From the NCBI GenBank assembly GCA_964017065.1, contig OZ024792.1, positions 3,157,754-3,221,753 on the forward strand: DNA of 64,000 nucleotides, written 5' to 3'. Of the stretch, positions 46,526 through 58,383 are shown piece by piece. The DNA comes from Haliclona indistincta (taxonomy: Eukaryota > Porifera > Demospongiae > Haplosclerida > Chalinidae). The translations under genes and the position numbers were made by a program. The stretch's first letter is position 1. Each line of letters starts with the position of its first letter. Under the pieces are notes generated by a model. That model saw only the letters and a program-made list of their open reading frames with translations, had not been told where the DNA came from and ran no database searches.

Positions 46526-48408
46526 ATGGCGCTTTCAGATGATGAAGTAGAAAAGCAGGTATGGTTATTAATCATCGCGCTGGCCTTACTTTGCCACCAT
46601 ACGTCTAGATCAATCAAATGAAAAAGTTTATCGAGCAGGAAGCTCGCGAGAAGGCTGACGAGATTATGGTCAAGGTATGCAGACTACAGAAAATGTGTCT
46701 GTCAAGATTGTAGTACAGATGTGCTTGTACATGTGACATGGCTATAAAGCTTAGTCTTTGTCTATTGGGTGCGATGGGGGCTGTGTACTATCAGGCAAGC
46801 AGGAGTGTGATGGGGTTCCAGATGGTGGCGTGTATTTATATTGCTCTAGCGAAAGTCTCACCTCGTTCAGACTTTTGATATTTTTAGTCCAATCGCTGAA
46901 AATGGGCTTAACATCAAAGTCTGAACGAGGTGAGAGTTCACACCAGAGCAATGTTATGCCCTGTGAGGAAGGTCAACGATCAATGCATAATGCCTGTTAG
47001 GAAAGTTGGCCTAGACCCACTGCCTATACCTTTTGACTAAAAATTTCAGTGTTCTAATGTGTCCACCTAGTCTGCAAATTCACGTGCTATAATGTTATTG
47101 TATTCCTATTGACCAAGTCACACTGACAGACCATTGACTTCAATAGACAGCTTATGTTGTCACTAATGTATTTTGCACAGCAGATTTTTTAACCAAAAGC
47201 TAAAAGTTATTATGTATGGGTTGTCTTTGTCTATTTTCCAGGCTGAAGAAGAATTTAACATCGAAAAAGGTCGTCTCCTACAGACAGAAAAGCTAAAGAT
47301 TGATAATTACTATGATCGGAAAGAAAAACAAGTAGAATTACAGAGGAAGATGTATGTTTTTTCATTATTGCCTTTTGAGTTTCTGTAGCAAATAGTTTTT
47401 AGTACAACAGTCATTTATGCTTCTTTCTCTGTTACTATGCTATTCTATCTATTTTTCCACCTTCATAGTCAACAATCTAACCTGCTGAATCAAGCTAGAT
47501 TGGCCTTACTGAAGGCTAAAGATGATCATGTAAAGGTGAACACAGCAGTACTTGTCTTACTGCATGATGTACTTGTTGTTTTTATAGAGGATTCTTGATG
47601 AAGCTAAGGGTAGGTTGAAGGACCAAATGAGAGATCCAAGTAGATACCAACAAATGTTGCGAGACCTCATTACTCAGGGACTATACCAACTGTTAGAACA
47701 GTCAGTTACAGTTCGTTGTCGGAGTCAAGATGTTCAGTGTGTGAAGGTAACTATTATAGCACTGCAAGACGACTGTCATCCTCATTTTTAGAGTATGAGG
47801 CAATCTCTTGCTGACAACTTCCAAAAAGCAAGTGGTATCAAGTGCACTATCACAGTGGACGAAAGCCAATTCTTAGGAGATGATGTGTAAGTTGGGGGGA
47901 AAAAAGGATAAAAAAAGGCCCTGACCGGATTCGAACCGGTGATCTCCTGTTTACTAGACAGGCGCTTTAACCAACTAAGCCACAGAGCCACGCCGACTTA
48001 TTGGGTTATTTTTACAACTTATATTTACCATGTAAATACTAGCATTGTGATGTTGTCATAACTAGAGGGAATGGAACTGTAAAGTCTCGTATACAAGGAA
48101 GTCTACCCTCTAATAAAGCTCCAGTACTATTTCACTGTAAATGTATAAACTTGATCTGTTATCTCAGAACTAGTTGTATGCTTTGACTAACCGTTTCTTT
48201 CAGTGGAGGTGGTGTTGAGTTGCTTACTCATGGCGGTCAAATCAAGCTTACTAATACACTGGAAAGTAGAATAGAGCTTCTCTATAACCAAGTGAAGATT
48301 AATTATTCATTAAAATTAATACGTAACCTTTCTCTATTTTTCCAGATGCTTCCAGAGTTCCGAACAACATTGTTTGGCCATAACCCGTCACGCCACTTTA
48401 TGGACTAG
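46526..48408 (+). CDS. ATP6V1E1: V-type proton ATPase subunit E
   Basis: Peripheral stalk subunit of the V1 sector, which acidifies lysosomes and endosomes. Eight exons, 46526-46558, 46609-46674, 47242-47351, 47469-47535, 47588-47746, 47792-47886, 48204-48291 and 48346-48408, give exactly 226 residues, the usual animal length. Landmarks: [89 protein letters not shown] and a C-terminal [18 protein letters not shown]. The long N-terminal helix pairs with subunit G. One intron (46675-47241) carries a small TIR element and another (47887-48203) a tRNA gene. Confidence 0.98.
46840..46952. mobile_element. Short TIR element, 113 bp
   Basis: Inverted ends of about 40 bp (TTGCTCTAGCGAAAGTCTCA with TGAGAGTTCACACCAGAGCAA) around a short core. 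The terminal sequence, with CTCACCTCGTTCAGA, is shared with the larger palindromic element at 49820-50247, so both belong to one family. It lies in the first long V-ATPase E intron. Confidence 0.75.
47916..47989 (-). tRNA. tRNA-Thr (AGT)
   Basis: A 74-nt minus-strand cloverleaf: acceptor GGCTCTG/CAGGGCC (one G-U pair), A box TGGCTTAGTTGG, anticodon stem CCTGT/ACAGG around loop CTAGTAA (anticodon AGT), B box GGTTCGAATCC (perfect), discriminator T. Six T follow the 3' end, a good Pol III terminator. It is antisense within the V-ATPase E intron 47887-48203. Confidence 0.96.
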
Positions 48409-48679
48409 TCAGAGTTTCAATGAAACCTTGCACTGTGTACTAGCATAATTATAGCAGTACAAAATTTTGTAGGTGTATATTGTATAATGAATAGTGTTGT
48501 GCCTTTGCAAACGAGCCTGAGGAGTTAGTGTTTGATCTGAATAGGCGTGGCGTAAGTAATAACCGTAAAGGCATATTAATCGAGGGCATAACTAAACCTC
48601 GAATTAAACGTAGCTAGCTGGTCTGCTGCACGAGGTAGAGTGCAGTCGCGCGCAGGGTGCACTGACTGATTTGCTAGCA

Positions 48680-51008
48680 ATGAAGTGGCTTCTTTTGTCT
48701 ACTATTCTGTGTGCTGTTTACGCTTCAGATCAACAACTTCAGTTGGTTTCTCTAGTTAGTGTCTAGTTGTATATAATATTATATATAATTATCCATTATA
48801 ATGCTTCATTTCTTTACAGGTGTATCGCCATGGTGATCGTACTCCAGCGTTTACCTATCCAGGTGACCCTTACGAACAGGACTATTGGCCGCAAGGATTA
48901 GGGCAACTAACTATTGTGAGTATTGTGTTATTGTTGAGTATTGTGTTTGATTAGTTGGGCGTGGCTTGGAGCTTGTCATGTCTATACTACTTTTAGAGAG
49001 GCATGCAGGACCAATACTACCTGGGTGAGTTGCTGAGGGAGTGGTATGTGGATAATGGTTTTCTCAATGGTAACTACTCCAGAGATCAGGTAATTCTCTT
49101 TCTTGTATAATGTTATAATTTTTACTGATTTAAATTATTTTGCAGTACATTGTTCGAAGTACTGATGTAGATCGCACACTCATGAGTGCTGAGTCTCAGA
49201 TGGCAGCTCTGTTCTATCCCACACCAGAGCAACAATTCAATCAGACCATAACTTGGCAGCCAATCCCAGTCCATACGGTCCCTACTACTGATGACTTTGT
49301 AAGTGTATACTATTGTTATGCTATTATGAATTACTGGTTAGTGACAATTATTATTAATAATAATAATTATTACTTTCTTTTAGCTGCTTAGAGGATATGA
49401 TGAAAGTACTTGTCCTATAACAGATGCTCTTATGGACACGAACAGACAAACTCCTAAATACAAAGCTACAGAGCGGGACAATGAGGTGGTATTTCTGCAC
49501 AAACATAGATCAAATAATTATCTTGTATTCGTAGGAACTGCTCAAGACTCTCAGCGAGCACACAAAAACTGAATGGACGCTACGAAATATCTACAAACTA
49601 TACGACACACTCTATGTTGTGGTACGAGTTCGCATAACGTTATATTAATTTGGTCTTGACATTCAATAGAACTCTAATAATCTCACAATGCCGCCTTGGT
49701 TCAACGAGTCAATACTCATCAGACTGGAGTCACTACAAGATTACACTATGGGTCTTATGTATGCTACTCAAGAACAGAGACGTGTATCTGGAGGTTTGCA
49801 TCACTAAGACCTATACATAGCTCCGGCGCGAACTCTCACGTCGTTCAGATTTAAATGTTACGCCCACTGCAGATCATGTTTATTCCAATTGGTTGGCAAA
49901 AGCTGTTTCAAGCTGCAATTATTGCGGCAAACAACGCTGTAGTGACAATCTGACTGCTGCTATCGTCGTTTCTGATATCCAGGAATCCATAAGACACTTT
50001 TTCACGCCGATTTTCGAAAAAGCTCTGCTTTGCAACTCGGCAGTAAAGCAATGCGCTTTTGAAAAAATCGATGTTTACAGTCTTCTGGATAGTAGAAACG
50101 ACGATAGCAGCAGTCAGATTGTCACTACAGCGTTGTTTGCCGCAGTTATTGCAGCTTGAAACAGCTTTTGCCAACCAATTGGAATAAACATGATCTGCAG
50201 TGGGGGTAACATTGAAATATGAACGACCTGAGAGTTCGCGCCAGAGCTATGTATTGTGATTATATACTCTGTTAAATCAGGTTATTGGGCCAAGACAGTG
50301 ATAGAAAATATGATGAAAAAAGCTAATGGAACTTCAGAATTCTTACGGAAGAAAATGTTCAGCTACTCAGCAGTAAGCTGTAGTGTAGAATTTGTTATTT
50401 GATTATCTTGTGTTTTTTTATAGCACGATACAACTGTGGCTGCTATGTTGAATGTGTTTGATATGTATAATGGTATCCAGCCGCCATATGCATCTGCCTT
50501 CATCATTGAACTATACAAGAACAATGTTACTGACAAGTAAGGCAATGATTATCTGCTAGTCCATAATACTTATGTCAATAAATAGATATTCGGTTAGATT
50601 TCTGTATCGCAATAATACTGATACTAATGATACAGTAACGCTTGTGATGAAGGACTGCACGGAGTATTGTCCATTAGATACTGTAAGGAGGTTAGTATTA
50701 AAATACTGAAAATTGTGCCTTGTTTTAGTGACTTTGTGTAGTAAAATGGAGCCCTTGATGGCGACGGAGGATGAAGTTAAACAATTGTGTGGAGTAGTGC
50801 CGGGACCTAGCAATATAGGCCTACCATGTGAGTGGTAACACAGTCCATGCTGCTGCCTCTTCATGTTCTCTTTCTTCCAGTTTATATTCTCTTGGGAGTA
50901 TCATCGGTTGTACTGCTGCTCTTAGTTGTCAGTGTTGTTCTACTCGTCATTGTACTGGTTCGTAGCAAAAATTACAAATACCACAGAATCAATCAGTTGG
51001 TTGCGTAA
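48680..51008 (+). CDS. Histidine acid phosphatase, membrane-anchored
   Basis: Lysosomal/prostatic acid phosphatase family (ACP2/ACPP-like), hydrolysing phosphomonoesters at low pH. Twelve exons (48680-48754, 48820-48915, 48997-49089, 49146-49298, 49384-49485, 49535-49621, 49670-49793, 50281-50372, 50424-50536, 50586-50690, 50742-50827, 50881-51008) give 417 residues. Visible: signal peptide [16 protein letters not shown], the catalytic VYRHGDRTP (His 29), [13 protein letters not shown], the proton donor AHDTT (His 275, Asp 276), several N-glycosylation sites, a C-terminal membrane span ([18 protein letters not shown]) and a short tail with a tyrosine (YKYHRI) that could be a lysosomal sorting signal. 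A poly(A) signal lies at 51126. Intron 49794-50280 hosts the palindromic element. Confidence 0.95.
49820..50247. mobile_element. 428-bp near-perfect palindromic element
   Basis: Ends GCTCCGGCGCGAACTCTCAC and its inverse, each flanked by TA, suggest a mariner-like TA duplication. The two halves are inverted copies almost to the centre (about 50033). As a result two 88-codon open frames, 49893-50159 on plus and 49908-50174 on minus, encode nearly the same peptide, beginning MAKAVSSCN and ending ALFAA(V/I)IAA. The peptide is not recognised and may be incidental. The element shares its ends with 46840-46952. Confidence 0.85.
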
Positions 51009-51220
51009 CAAGAACTGCTACCGTCAGAGCTCTGTATTGGTTATAACTAAATTGCTACTGTCATAATTATCCCTTTATTGATTGTAACTATGGTGATTTG
51101 TCATTTATTTATTGTAACTGAAATGAATAAAATCATAGAGTAAAATCTATGCAATGTAGCGTTCTAAAACTCACAACTAGACCTGTAGTCCTGTAGTGAA
51201 TGAAAATCGGATTAGACAGA

Positions 51221-52650
51221 TTATGATGACTTCATTTTGGTCTCTTTGTCTTTGTAATATTTGTTGCCGATCACATCAACATAGAAGGAGGCTCCATTAT
51301 AGCAAGCCACAGCAAATACAACCAGGAAGGCAAGCACATTGATTATTTTGCTGGTAGAATTGAAGTAATTATTATGACCAGAATGACAATGGTTTTGCTT
51401 ACTGAAAGTAGAAGAAATATGTTGGTAGTATGGAGACTGATGTAAAGATGAATTGGCTCAGAATGAACATCAGCTTTCTATACTTTGGTCCAAACATAAA
51501 AAACAGATTGTACATGAGCCCTTTCTTGGCTTTGGACTGTTCCACAATCCACTTGATACTAGTGGCATAGTCCTGCTCCTTCACTTTGCTAGCTCTCCAT
51601 ACTTCTACCTGGGATTAATCCATCAAAAAAACACATCATACATTTCCTCCATACACAGTACAAAAGTGCACCTAATCATGGTTTGCTATAATCGTATTTT
51701 TCATTCAATTATAATACAGAGGAATAGGAAATTGCTATGATCAAAGACATACCACAACAAGGTAAAAGATCTGCCAGATGAGGTAATAGATGAGCGGCCA
51801 TATTGTTAGCTCCATCCAGCCAATATGATCACAGCTATGAGGGCCCTCACCTACTGGGTCAGCACACAGACTGAACTGCTGCTCCGGTGTAGCATGCCTG
51901 AGAGAATGCAAGAGTAAGTGTGAGCGTGCATGTGCGAGAGTGAAAGGTAGGTAGGGTTAGAAAAGACAAACCATTTTATTCCCCAGACAGTAAGTGCAGG
52001 TGACACATGTATGAAAAGTGAGGTCATCTTGTCAGCAGAATGAGGAACCAGAGAGTTTCTCCAAATGATGATTGCTAGCAGCAACGGTCCATTGGAAAAT
52101 GCAAAGATCACAGGAAACAGGCTGCCAATTTTCCATGGTGACCAAATGTAGATGAGTGAGAGGAATGAGGTAAAGTAGCAGAAGTCAAAGAGGAAATAGT
52201 GCCAGCGATTTCTCTTATAGGTGTACCAGCGATAGGAAAGTAGACTGATGCATTTCTAATAATGCAATGAAATAATAACTGGAGACAGTACATGAAAGAG
52301 GGAATCACCATGGTGTGCCATAAGTAGAAATAGTTGGGAAAGTAGCCAGTGATGAATGGAGTAAGAACCACATTCAGAGAGAAAACCTGCAATAACACCA
52401 TTATGATTCTAGCAAGCTTGTTTATACTATCTTACTGTGAAAACAAGCTTGTCTTCTGTTCTGTCGGATAGCTGATGAAGCGAGATCATGTCCTTGAAAT
52501 CTTCATCGAGTAGCTCAACCGTCCCAACGTCCATATAGTCGAGTTCTGCATCATCATCACTCGTGGCTACAGTCAATATAGTAATGTTCTAACCCAGGAT
52601 AGAGCTATTAGAGGCTTACCAACACACGTCCTTTCGTCTCCAGATCCCAT
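51221..52650 (-). CDS. Glycerophosphocholine acyltransferase, GPC1-like
   Basis: Multi-pass ER-type membrane protein of the GPC1 (formerly DUF2838) family, which transfers acyl groups to glycerophosphocholine to make lyso-PC. Exons on minus: 52620-52650, 52436-52566, 52292-52386, 51972-52244, 51753-51897, 51403-51608 and 51221-51350, in phase, 336 residues. Recognised blocks: RNRWHYFLFDFCYFTSFLSL, SNGPLLLAIIIWRNSLVPHS, DKMTSLFIHVSPALTVWGIK, W(H)ATPEQQF and YYLIWQIFYLVVVEVW. The family is known from yeast and plants, so an animal copy is notable. Assignment is from recalled motifs and not from a search. The short first exon starts MGSGDERTCV. Confidence 0.85.
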
Positions 52651-52889
52651 AGCTCCAGCTGCCAGCTAAGAGTAATAGGCGCGGACTCCTATAAAAAGAC
52701 AAAGACGGTACGCGGTATAGACGTTTCGTTTGTTTATTTTTTGTTTCGTTATTGCATTGCCGGTACGGTTACGTATATGCGTGTCGACACGGGACAGCCT
52801 TTTGTTCAAAGCGTGCTGGGCAAGCACTAATATCACAGTACGCTCGTTCAATCTCACAATTAATAATGTAAAAAAAATAATTCACAGTC

Positions 52890-55300
52890 TCAGTTCACAG
52901 CGAGTGAATGTTTTTGTCCATATGGTACCATTCTATAGCAGAACACCATCACTATGATTATGGCTACTACTACTACACCGACCACAGTAGCTAATGTAAT
53001 CTGTGGTCCAGTCCTGTCATACATTAGTGTTACAATAGGTGGACCAATGGCTAGGCCAAGGCTATTAACAGATGAACTGGCTCCCATTAGTACTCCCTAC
53101 AAAAAGAAACAGAGTAATGATACACATGCATAGAACAGGAGTACTAGTTAGTACCTGAGGATATGGTCCCAGTACTCTAGAGTATAGAGTCAATGTTGGT
53201 AGAATTGTAGATGCATACCCAACCGTCATAACAATCAGACCTACTATGTACTGTGGTAAGAGGAGTTGAGGTATTTGCTGACACCACTTAAGTTGGTTAA
53301 TACGACAGCCCACAGTCACAGCAGCAGTAGAGTTGGACTGGACCACACTCACTGAAATATAAAATTAATTTTTTGTCTATTACATGTACATAGTGTAAAA
53401 ATCAATTATTGGGAAGTGTATCACACCAGCTTAGCTTTCGGCTTTAGCCTCATTCCCAGGCTCTTGGTATGGGCAAGAGCCTTAAGCTAACCTTCAGCCT
53501 GTGCATTACCGTACAGCGAGAAATTTTGCTGGACAAAATTTTGGCGAATTTGGCGGATTGCACACGAAACGCCAAAATTTTAACCGCCAAAATGAAAGGA
53601 TTGTGCGTGTGTCTATCCGCCTTGGCATCAATTCGCCAAAATATTAACCGCCAAAATCTATTCTTAGCAAATTCCCCAAATTTTGTCCACCAAAATTTCT
53701 CGCTATACGGTATTACCTTAATTTTTGTGCTTACTGATTTTTGGATACTGATCACTCATTGGCATGAGAATTAATAATGATATACCGAGTATGAAAAAAC
53801 CTGTAATAATAACTATTCTCAGCTCCACCCTAATATTATCAATAATTATAACAGGTAAAATATTAATAATTTTTAGTCAAAACTTACCGTTTTGTAATAA
53901 TTCCAACTACAATGTATGAACTAGTAGCCAATAATGCAAGCAGAGAAAAAATGACACCATTATAGAAAATGGCTTGTTGCTTGCTCCATGCAAACTCGTC
54001 CATTGAGTATGGCACTAGTATGCTAATGGAACAAGAATACCTCTGAAAGGTGAACAATGATCAAGACTCACGAAGAATACACAGAAAATGTTATGTATGT
54101 CAGAAACGAAATCATCAATATCACAATCAATACCAACCAATCCACTCCTGCAGATGGTTGCATCATATTAAACAAGCACTAATTCATTTCTACCTTTTTT
54201 ATCAGATTTTGTGCAAAATTTCTCTCTCTTTGTAGAGCTAATTCTGTAGTCTCGAAAGGCTGCTGCTACCAAGATAATGTTTATAATATCCAGTAAAGCA
54301 CTGACATATGTTGGACCAGTGTACATGTTGAAGTGAAACCGTATAGCAGGGATGTATATTCCTTGACTGCCAAGAGGAACAAACATCAGAGCCAACACTG
54401 TGAATACATAATAATTATGACACCAAACTAGCAAACACCTCACATGGCCCAAGTAATACTCCAACTGTTTGGGATCCACTTGATCCAGCCATACCGATAC
54501 TACGCTCTGTCTCAGTAGTCGCATATGCTATATATGACTTCACAATAGCTGAAATAGCTGCAGAAATACAATGGAAAATCATTAATGCCTCCATGTGTAA
54601 AAGTACCTGAACATCCACCGATCACTATCCTTGAAACTAACACCAAATACTGTCCTCCATTTGGCAGGGCACTAGCATAGCTGTATGCAATGTTAGCAAC
54701 AAATGAAGCTGATAAACAGGCTATCAAGGGTTCCTTTATTGGTCTTCTGTCACTCCAGAAGCCCAGTATTGGAGCCATTAAAACTGAACCAACAGAGTAT
54801 CCAGCAATTATTAGACCAAGTAATGTTGTTGGAGCTTTGCCATCTGTAAGCTGGTAAAAATAATATAATGCATTATAATTATTTCAACTCCACACTACAT
54901 GCTTTAACAAATAGCAGGTTTGTTGTTTACATGAAGTAGGTATGGAAACAGTGAAGTTGTCATGGCTGAAAAAGCTATAGTGTAAAATTAGTAATTTACA
55001 GCTTCCACATGATGAGACGAGCTAACCTGACGATGCATCTATTAGAGTTAAATAAAGCACTACTATCGACAGCCATCGTTTCCTCTTAGGAACTGTAGGT
55101 GCCGTGCTTGATGTCGACACTTCGTCATCTGTACGACTTGTTAGCCGAATAGCCTGTTCATCTGAATTCGGAGTTAACGAAAGACTGCAAGGAAACAATA
55201 GCCATAACAGCCCAGTGTTGTAAGTAGCAGTCGAGCCCAAACTATTGTACCCATACTAATAATACCATTGTACGTACCTCAGACTGGCCGCATCTTGCAT
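52890..55300 (-). CDS. MFSD8: MFSD8 / CLN7 lysosomal transporter
   Basis: Major facilitator of lysosomes (human CLN7, an endolysosomal chloride channel/transporter lost in a neuronal ceroid lipofuscinosis). Eleven exons on minus: 55278-55300, 55027-55184, 54931-54965, 54607-54850, 54444-54557, 54194-54397, 54072-54147, 53888-54040, 53735-53829, 53155-53351 and 52890-53096, in phase, 501 residues (human 518). Landmarks: IIAGYSVGSVLMAPILGFWS, DRRPIKEPLI, LVSRIVIGGCSG, IVKSYIAYATTETERS, RFHFNMYTGPTYVSALLDI, MDEFAWSKQQAIFYNGVIF, LTLYSRVLGPYPQGVLMG. The N-terminus has a serine/acidic cytosolic region. The acceptor of exon 8 (before 54040) uses the second of two adjacent AGs. Using the first would introduce a stop. 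Confidence 0.93.
53509..53710. mobile_element. 202-bp TA-flanked MITE
   Basis: The ends CCGTACAGCGAGAAATTTTG and the inverse of CCGTATAGCGAGAAATTTTG, each flanked by TA, point to a Tc1/mariner-type miniature element. The interior is rich in CGCCAAAATTTT-like subrepeats. It lies in the MFSD8 intron between exons 9 and 10, beside a fragment of the AGCCTCGTTCCCAGG family (near 53446-53470). Confidence 0.85.
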
Positions 55301-57080
55301 AGTTAATGTTGCTTTTTCAACCCCGAGCTCAACCCTCACGTTGCACGTGACTAATTATTATTCTCTCGCTCAGGCTCAAAATATCAAATCACTCCAGATC
55401 TCCTCTGTTTGTTGTCAATTGCATAATAAAAACCAAATTCACACGGCATGAAAAATATACAAAATTCATATTGCTATCATAGGTCTTGACATTGTTTGCC
55501 CGTGCTCAGATGTATACATGTGATCGAGGTAGTCTCGCGGCCTAGACGTTCCCCTGCCCAGAACGAGACTAGTAGTGAGGATGTAATCACTGATTTCGTT
55601 TTGCGGGCACACGTCCTGTAGGACAAAGCAGACTATTATTGCAAAATGAACCGACCTTTCACTCCTCAAATATGACTCCATTGTTTCTGCTGTGGATTAA
55701 TTGCAGTGTACACAAATATAATCCTGTAGTAGTATTACTATAAACAACATGGTCATAGGCAATGGAGAACGGATATACAGAAACATAATAGCGCATTAAA
55801 TTTGCTGACACTGCTGATAGCAAATGTCATCTCAAAAATTTAGAAAAATAAAAAATCACATGAGCAAAAACTAGCGATCTGTCTCATAGGAGCTTATCAT
55901 TCCAAGGAGCATACAAAGTTTATCCGCCGCTCGGTATGTTGAAAAAACTTATGAGCCATACGGCCAAGCATTGTACTAGGGCTGTACAAATCTCGTGAGT
56001 AATAGCGACCCATTTATTTTCAGTTGTTCCATGGATGTGAACTTTTTGGAATGATAATCTCCTAATGAGACAAATCGCTAGTTTTTGCTCATGTGATTAT
56101 TATTTTTCTAAACGTTTGAAATGACAATGTTTGCTATCAGCAATGAACCGTCGTGGTTTTACAATAATTCAGTGTTTGATTGTGATATCCATTATCACAT
56201 GTCAATTGGTTGTGTGAACTCATGGTAGCACTCAAATTGTGTCGGCAGCCAAAGAGTAAAATACTAACCAATCAATCATTCCACTCCTTTACATGGTATA
56301 ACAAGAGTCCAGCAGAACTTTAACTATAAAGTTGTATAAAGACCATCTCTTAGATAGCCAATTTTATTATGCTATAATGAAATGACCAAGATGTGCAGAG
56401 CAAATCAGCAGTTGAGATTTTCTGGAAGCTAGTATAAACCGTGATTATATCGGACAGCTTTATTTTACCTTAAAATGCCATTGTTCTATTGGAGATAAAA
56501 ATCACGAAAATATCGTTTTACTGTTTAAAGGGCTAAAAAGCAATAAAGGTATTATAACATCCTGGACGGAGGCACCCTTAGCTTTTGCAGTGGTCACATG
56601 TACCCAGCTCACACCAACAACCTGCTGGCATAATTATGGTGTATTGAATTGGTCACTTGAGGAGCACACAATGCAAAGGGCTTGGCTGGCCTCATTCGAC
56701 GTGCTCCACCCCCATCATCACTGATTCGCTCGCGTCGATAGAGGGTCCCATAGCTCGCTAGACTAGTACCATTTATGATGGCACTGATCATGAGAGTGCC
56801 AGTTGCAAAAAGGTTAATTTACCTTAACTTCATACTTAGTCCTGTAGCCACTACTCTAATCCAAAAACGATCATCATTCTGATTTTATGGTCACTGACTC
56901 ACTGCAAGAGTAAATAATTTACTCTAGCCATGCTCTTGCTCACTGGTCAGCTCGCTCGGGTCAGCTTTCGCGCTTGTACACGTAATACACGTGTTGATTT
57001 AGAAAAACACCGCCCATCTCTCCGCCCACTTTCGTAATCTGACTCGGCGCTAAAAACAAACACCCAACCAACGGTTTAGG
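55301..57080. other. Intergenic between MFSD8 and RABL2
   Basis: No credible exons. The 71-codon open frame 55466-55681 (minus) is not recognised. It contains the inverted-repeat element 55813-56141. The last 200 bp before 57081 are GC-richer and carry CACCGCCCATCTC and CCGCCCAC boxes (Sp/KLF-like). Confidence 0.6.
55813..56141. mobile_element. 329-bp inverted-repeat element
   Basis: Ends GCTGATAGCAAA and inverse, with inverted similarity continuing for about 90 bp on each side (CACATGAGCAAAAACTAGCG against its complement). There is a short unique centre, no coding potential and no clear target duplication. Confidence 0.7.
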
Positions 57081-58383
57081 ATGGCTAGGACCAGTAGCGC
57101 TCTTGCCAGTAGTGAGACCGTATCGGTAAAAGTCATATGTCTAGGAGATAGCGCAGTTGGAAAATCCAAGTGAGATACAGTGTATAATGAGGAATTATAA
57201 GAGAAACGTGTTTTTCTTTACCCTAGACTCGTAGAACGATTTTTAATGGACAGATAGTATCCACCGTAGTTGTATTACTAGTATTAGTTCTGTCATGTTG
57301 ACCCTTGACTAGTTGTTTCAGCAAGCCACAGCCACACTCCACATATGCTGTTACATTGTTTCATTATGAGGAGCAGATTGATGAGAGAAGAGTCAGTGTG
57401 GGTATGTACGTCATTATCACCAAAACACTTGATTGTATAATCAACTTTTATAGATCTTTGGGACACGGCAGGACAAGAGAGATTCAACACCTTACACCCA
57501 TCGTATTACTACCAGGCTCACGCTTGTATAATGGTTAGTAGCAAGTGCTCCTCCTCCTCCTCGATCATGTTGTGCTGCAGGTATTTGATGTAACAAGAAA
57601 AGTAACTTACAAGAACTTAGCACAATGGTACGCCGAGCTAAGACAGAACAGACCAAAAATTCCATGCCTTCTTGTTGCTAACAAAATCGATGGTTAGTAA
57701 AAATCATTAATCACACAGTGTAATCAGAGATCACGCTTGTAGCTGACTATGGTGTCACTAAAAGAAGTTTCAACTTTGCTAAGAAGTACAAGTTGCCATT
57801 TTACTTTGCGTCTGCATCAGATGGTACCAATGTCGTGAAGGTATTATTGATCATAGAATGACACACTATTATTATCCTGTTCCTATAGTTGTTTCGAGAT
57901 GCGGTCAAAGCTGCTATATTATACAAGGAGCGATCGGATGACTTCTTAGACCAGATCATGGAAGAGATTCAAGTTAGCTGAATTAATTATTAGCTAATTC
58001 TCATAGTCTTCAGCAGTGCCTAAACTCATTCCATAGAACTTTGTGCATGCCGTGTGGTGGGATTACGTAATGGGCAGCAGGATTGTACTTCCACTAAACT
58101 AAGCATTCTTATTGACCAATACCACTGAACAACTGGTCACTCACATAAACCAAAGCCTGTCACAATTAATTTTATCACATGGGAGGTTGTCTGACTCATA
58201 ATCATTCTTGCTTCTGTGTCAAAACACCAATAATGTTTTGCACAATAATAATAGCAATGTTAATCTTGTTCACACTAGGCAATGTCTGGTGAACAAGCAG
58301 GTTCTGCCGATGGACAGGAGTTCGAAGATGAAGAAGACAAAAGTGATGCAAAAGAGACTCAGGCTGTTGCAAGTGTAAAATAA
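57081..58383 (+). CDS. RABL2: RABL2, Rab-like ciliary GTPase
   Basis: Small GTPase that binds the IFT-B complex and controls IFT initiation. Eight exons: 57081-57169, 57227-57256, 57322-57401, 57454-57533, 57581-57692, 57743-57840, 57889-57972 and 58279-58383, in phase, 225 residues. G motifs: GDSAVGKSK (P-loop, residues 22-30), WDTAGQERF (G3, about 69-77), NKID (about 127-130) and SASDG (G5). RABL2-specific stretches are KVICLGDSAVGKSKL, ERFLMDRYKPQPHSTYA, AHACIMVFDVTRKVTYKNL and RSFNFAKKY. As in other RABL2 proteins there is no C-terminal prenylation cysteine. The tail is acidic (EFEDEEDKSD). Confidence 0.97.

Noticed and set aside
55466..55681. 71-codon minus-strand frame upstream of MFSD8
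   Set aside because: Unrecognised, no signal or domain, not linked in phase to MFSD8 exons.
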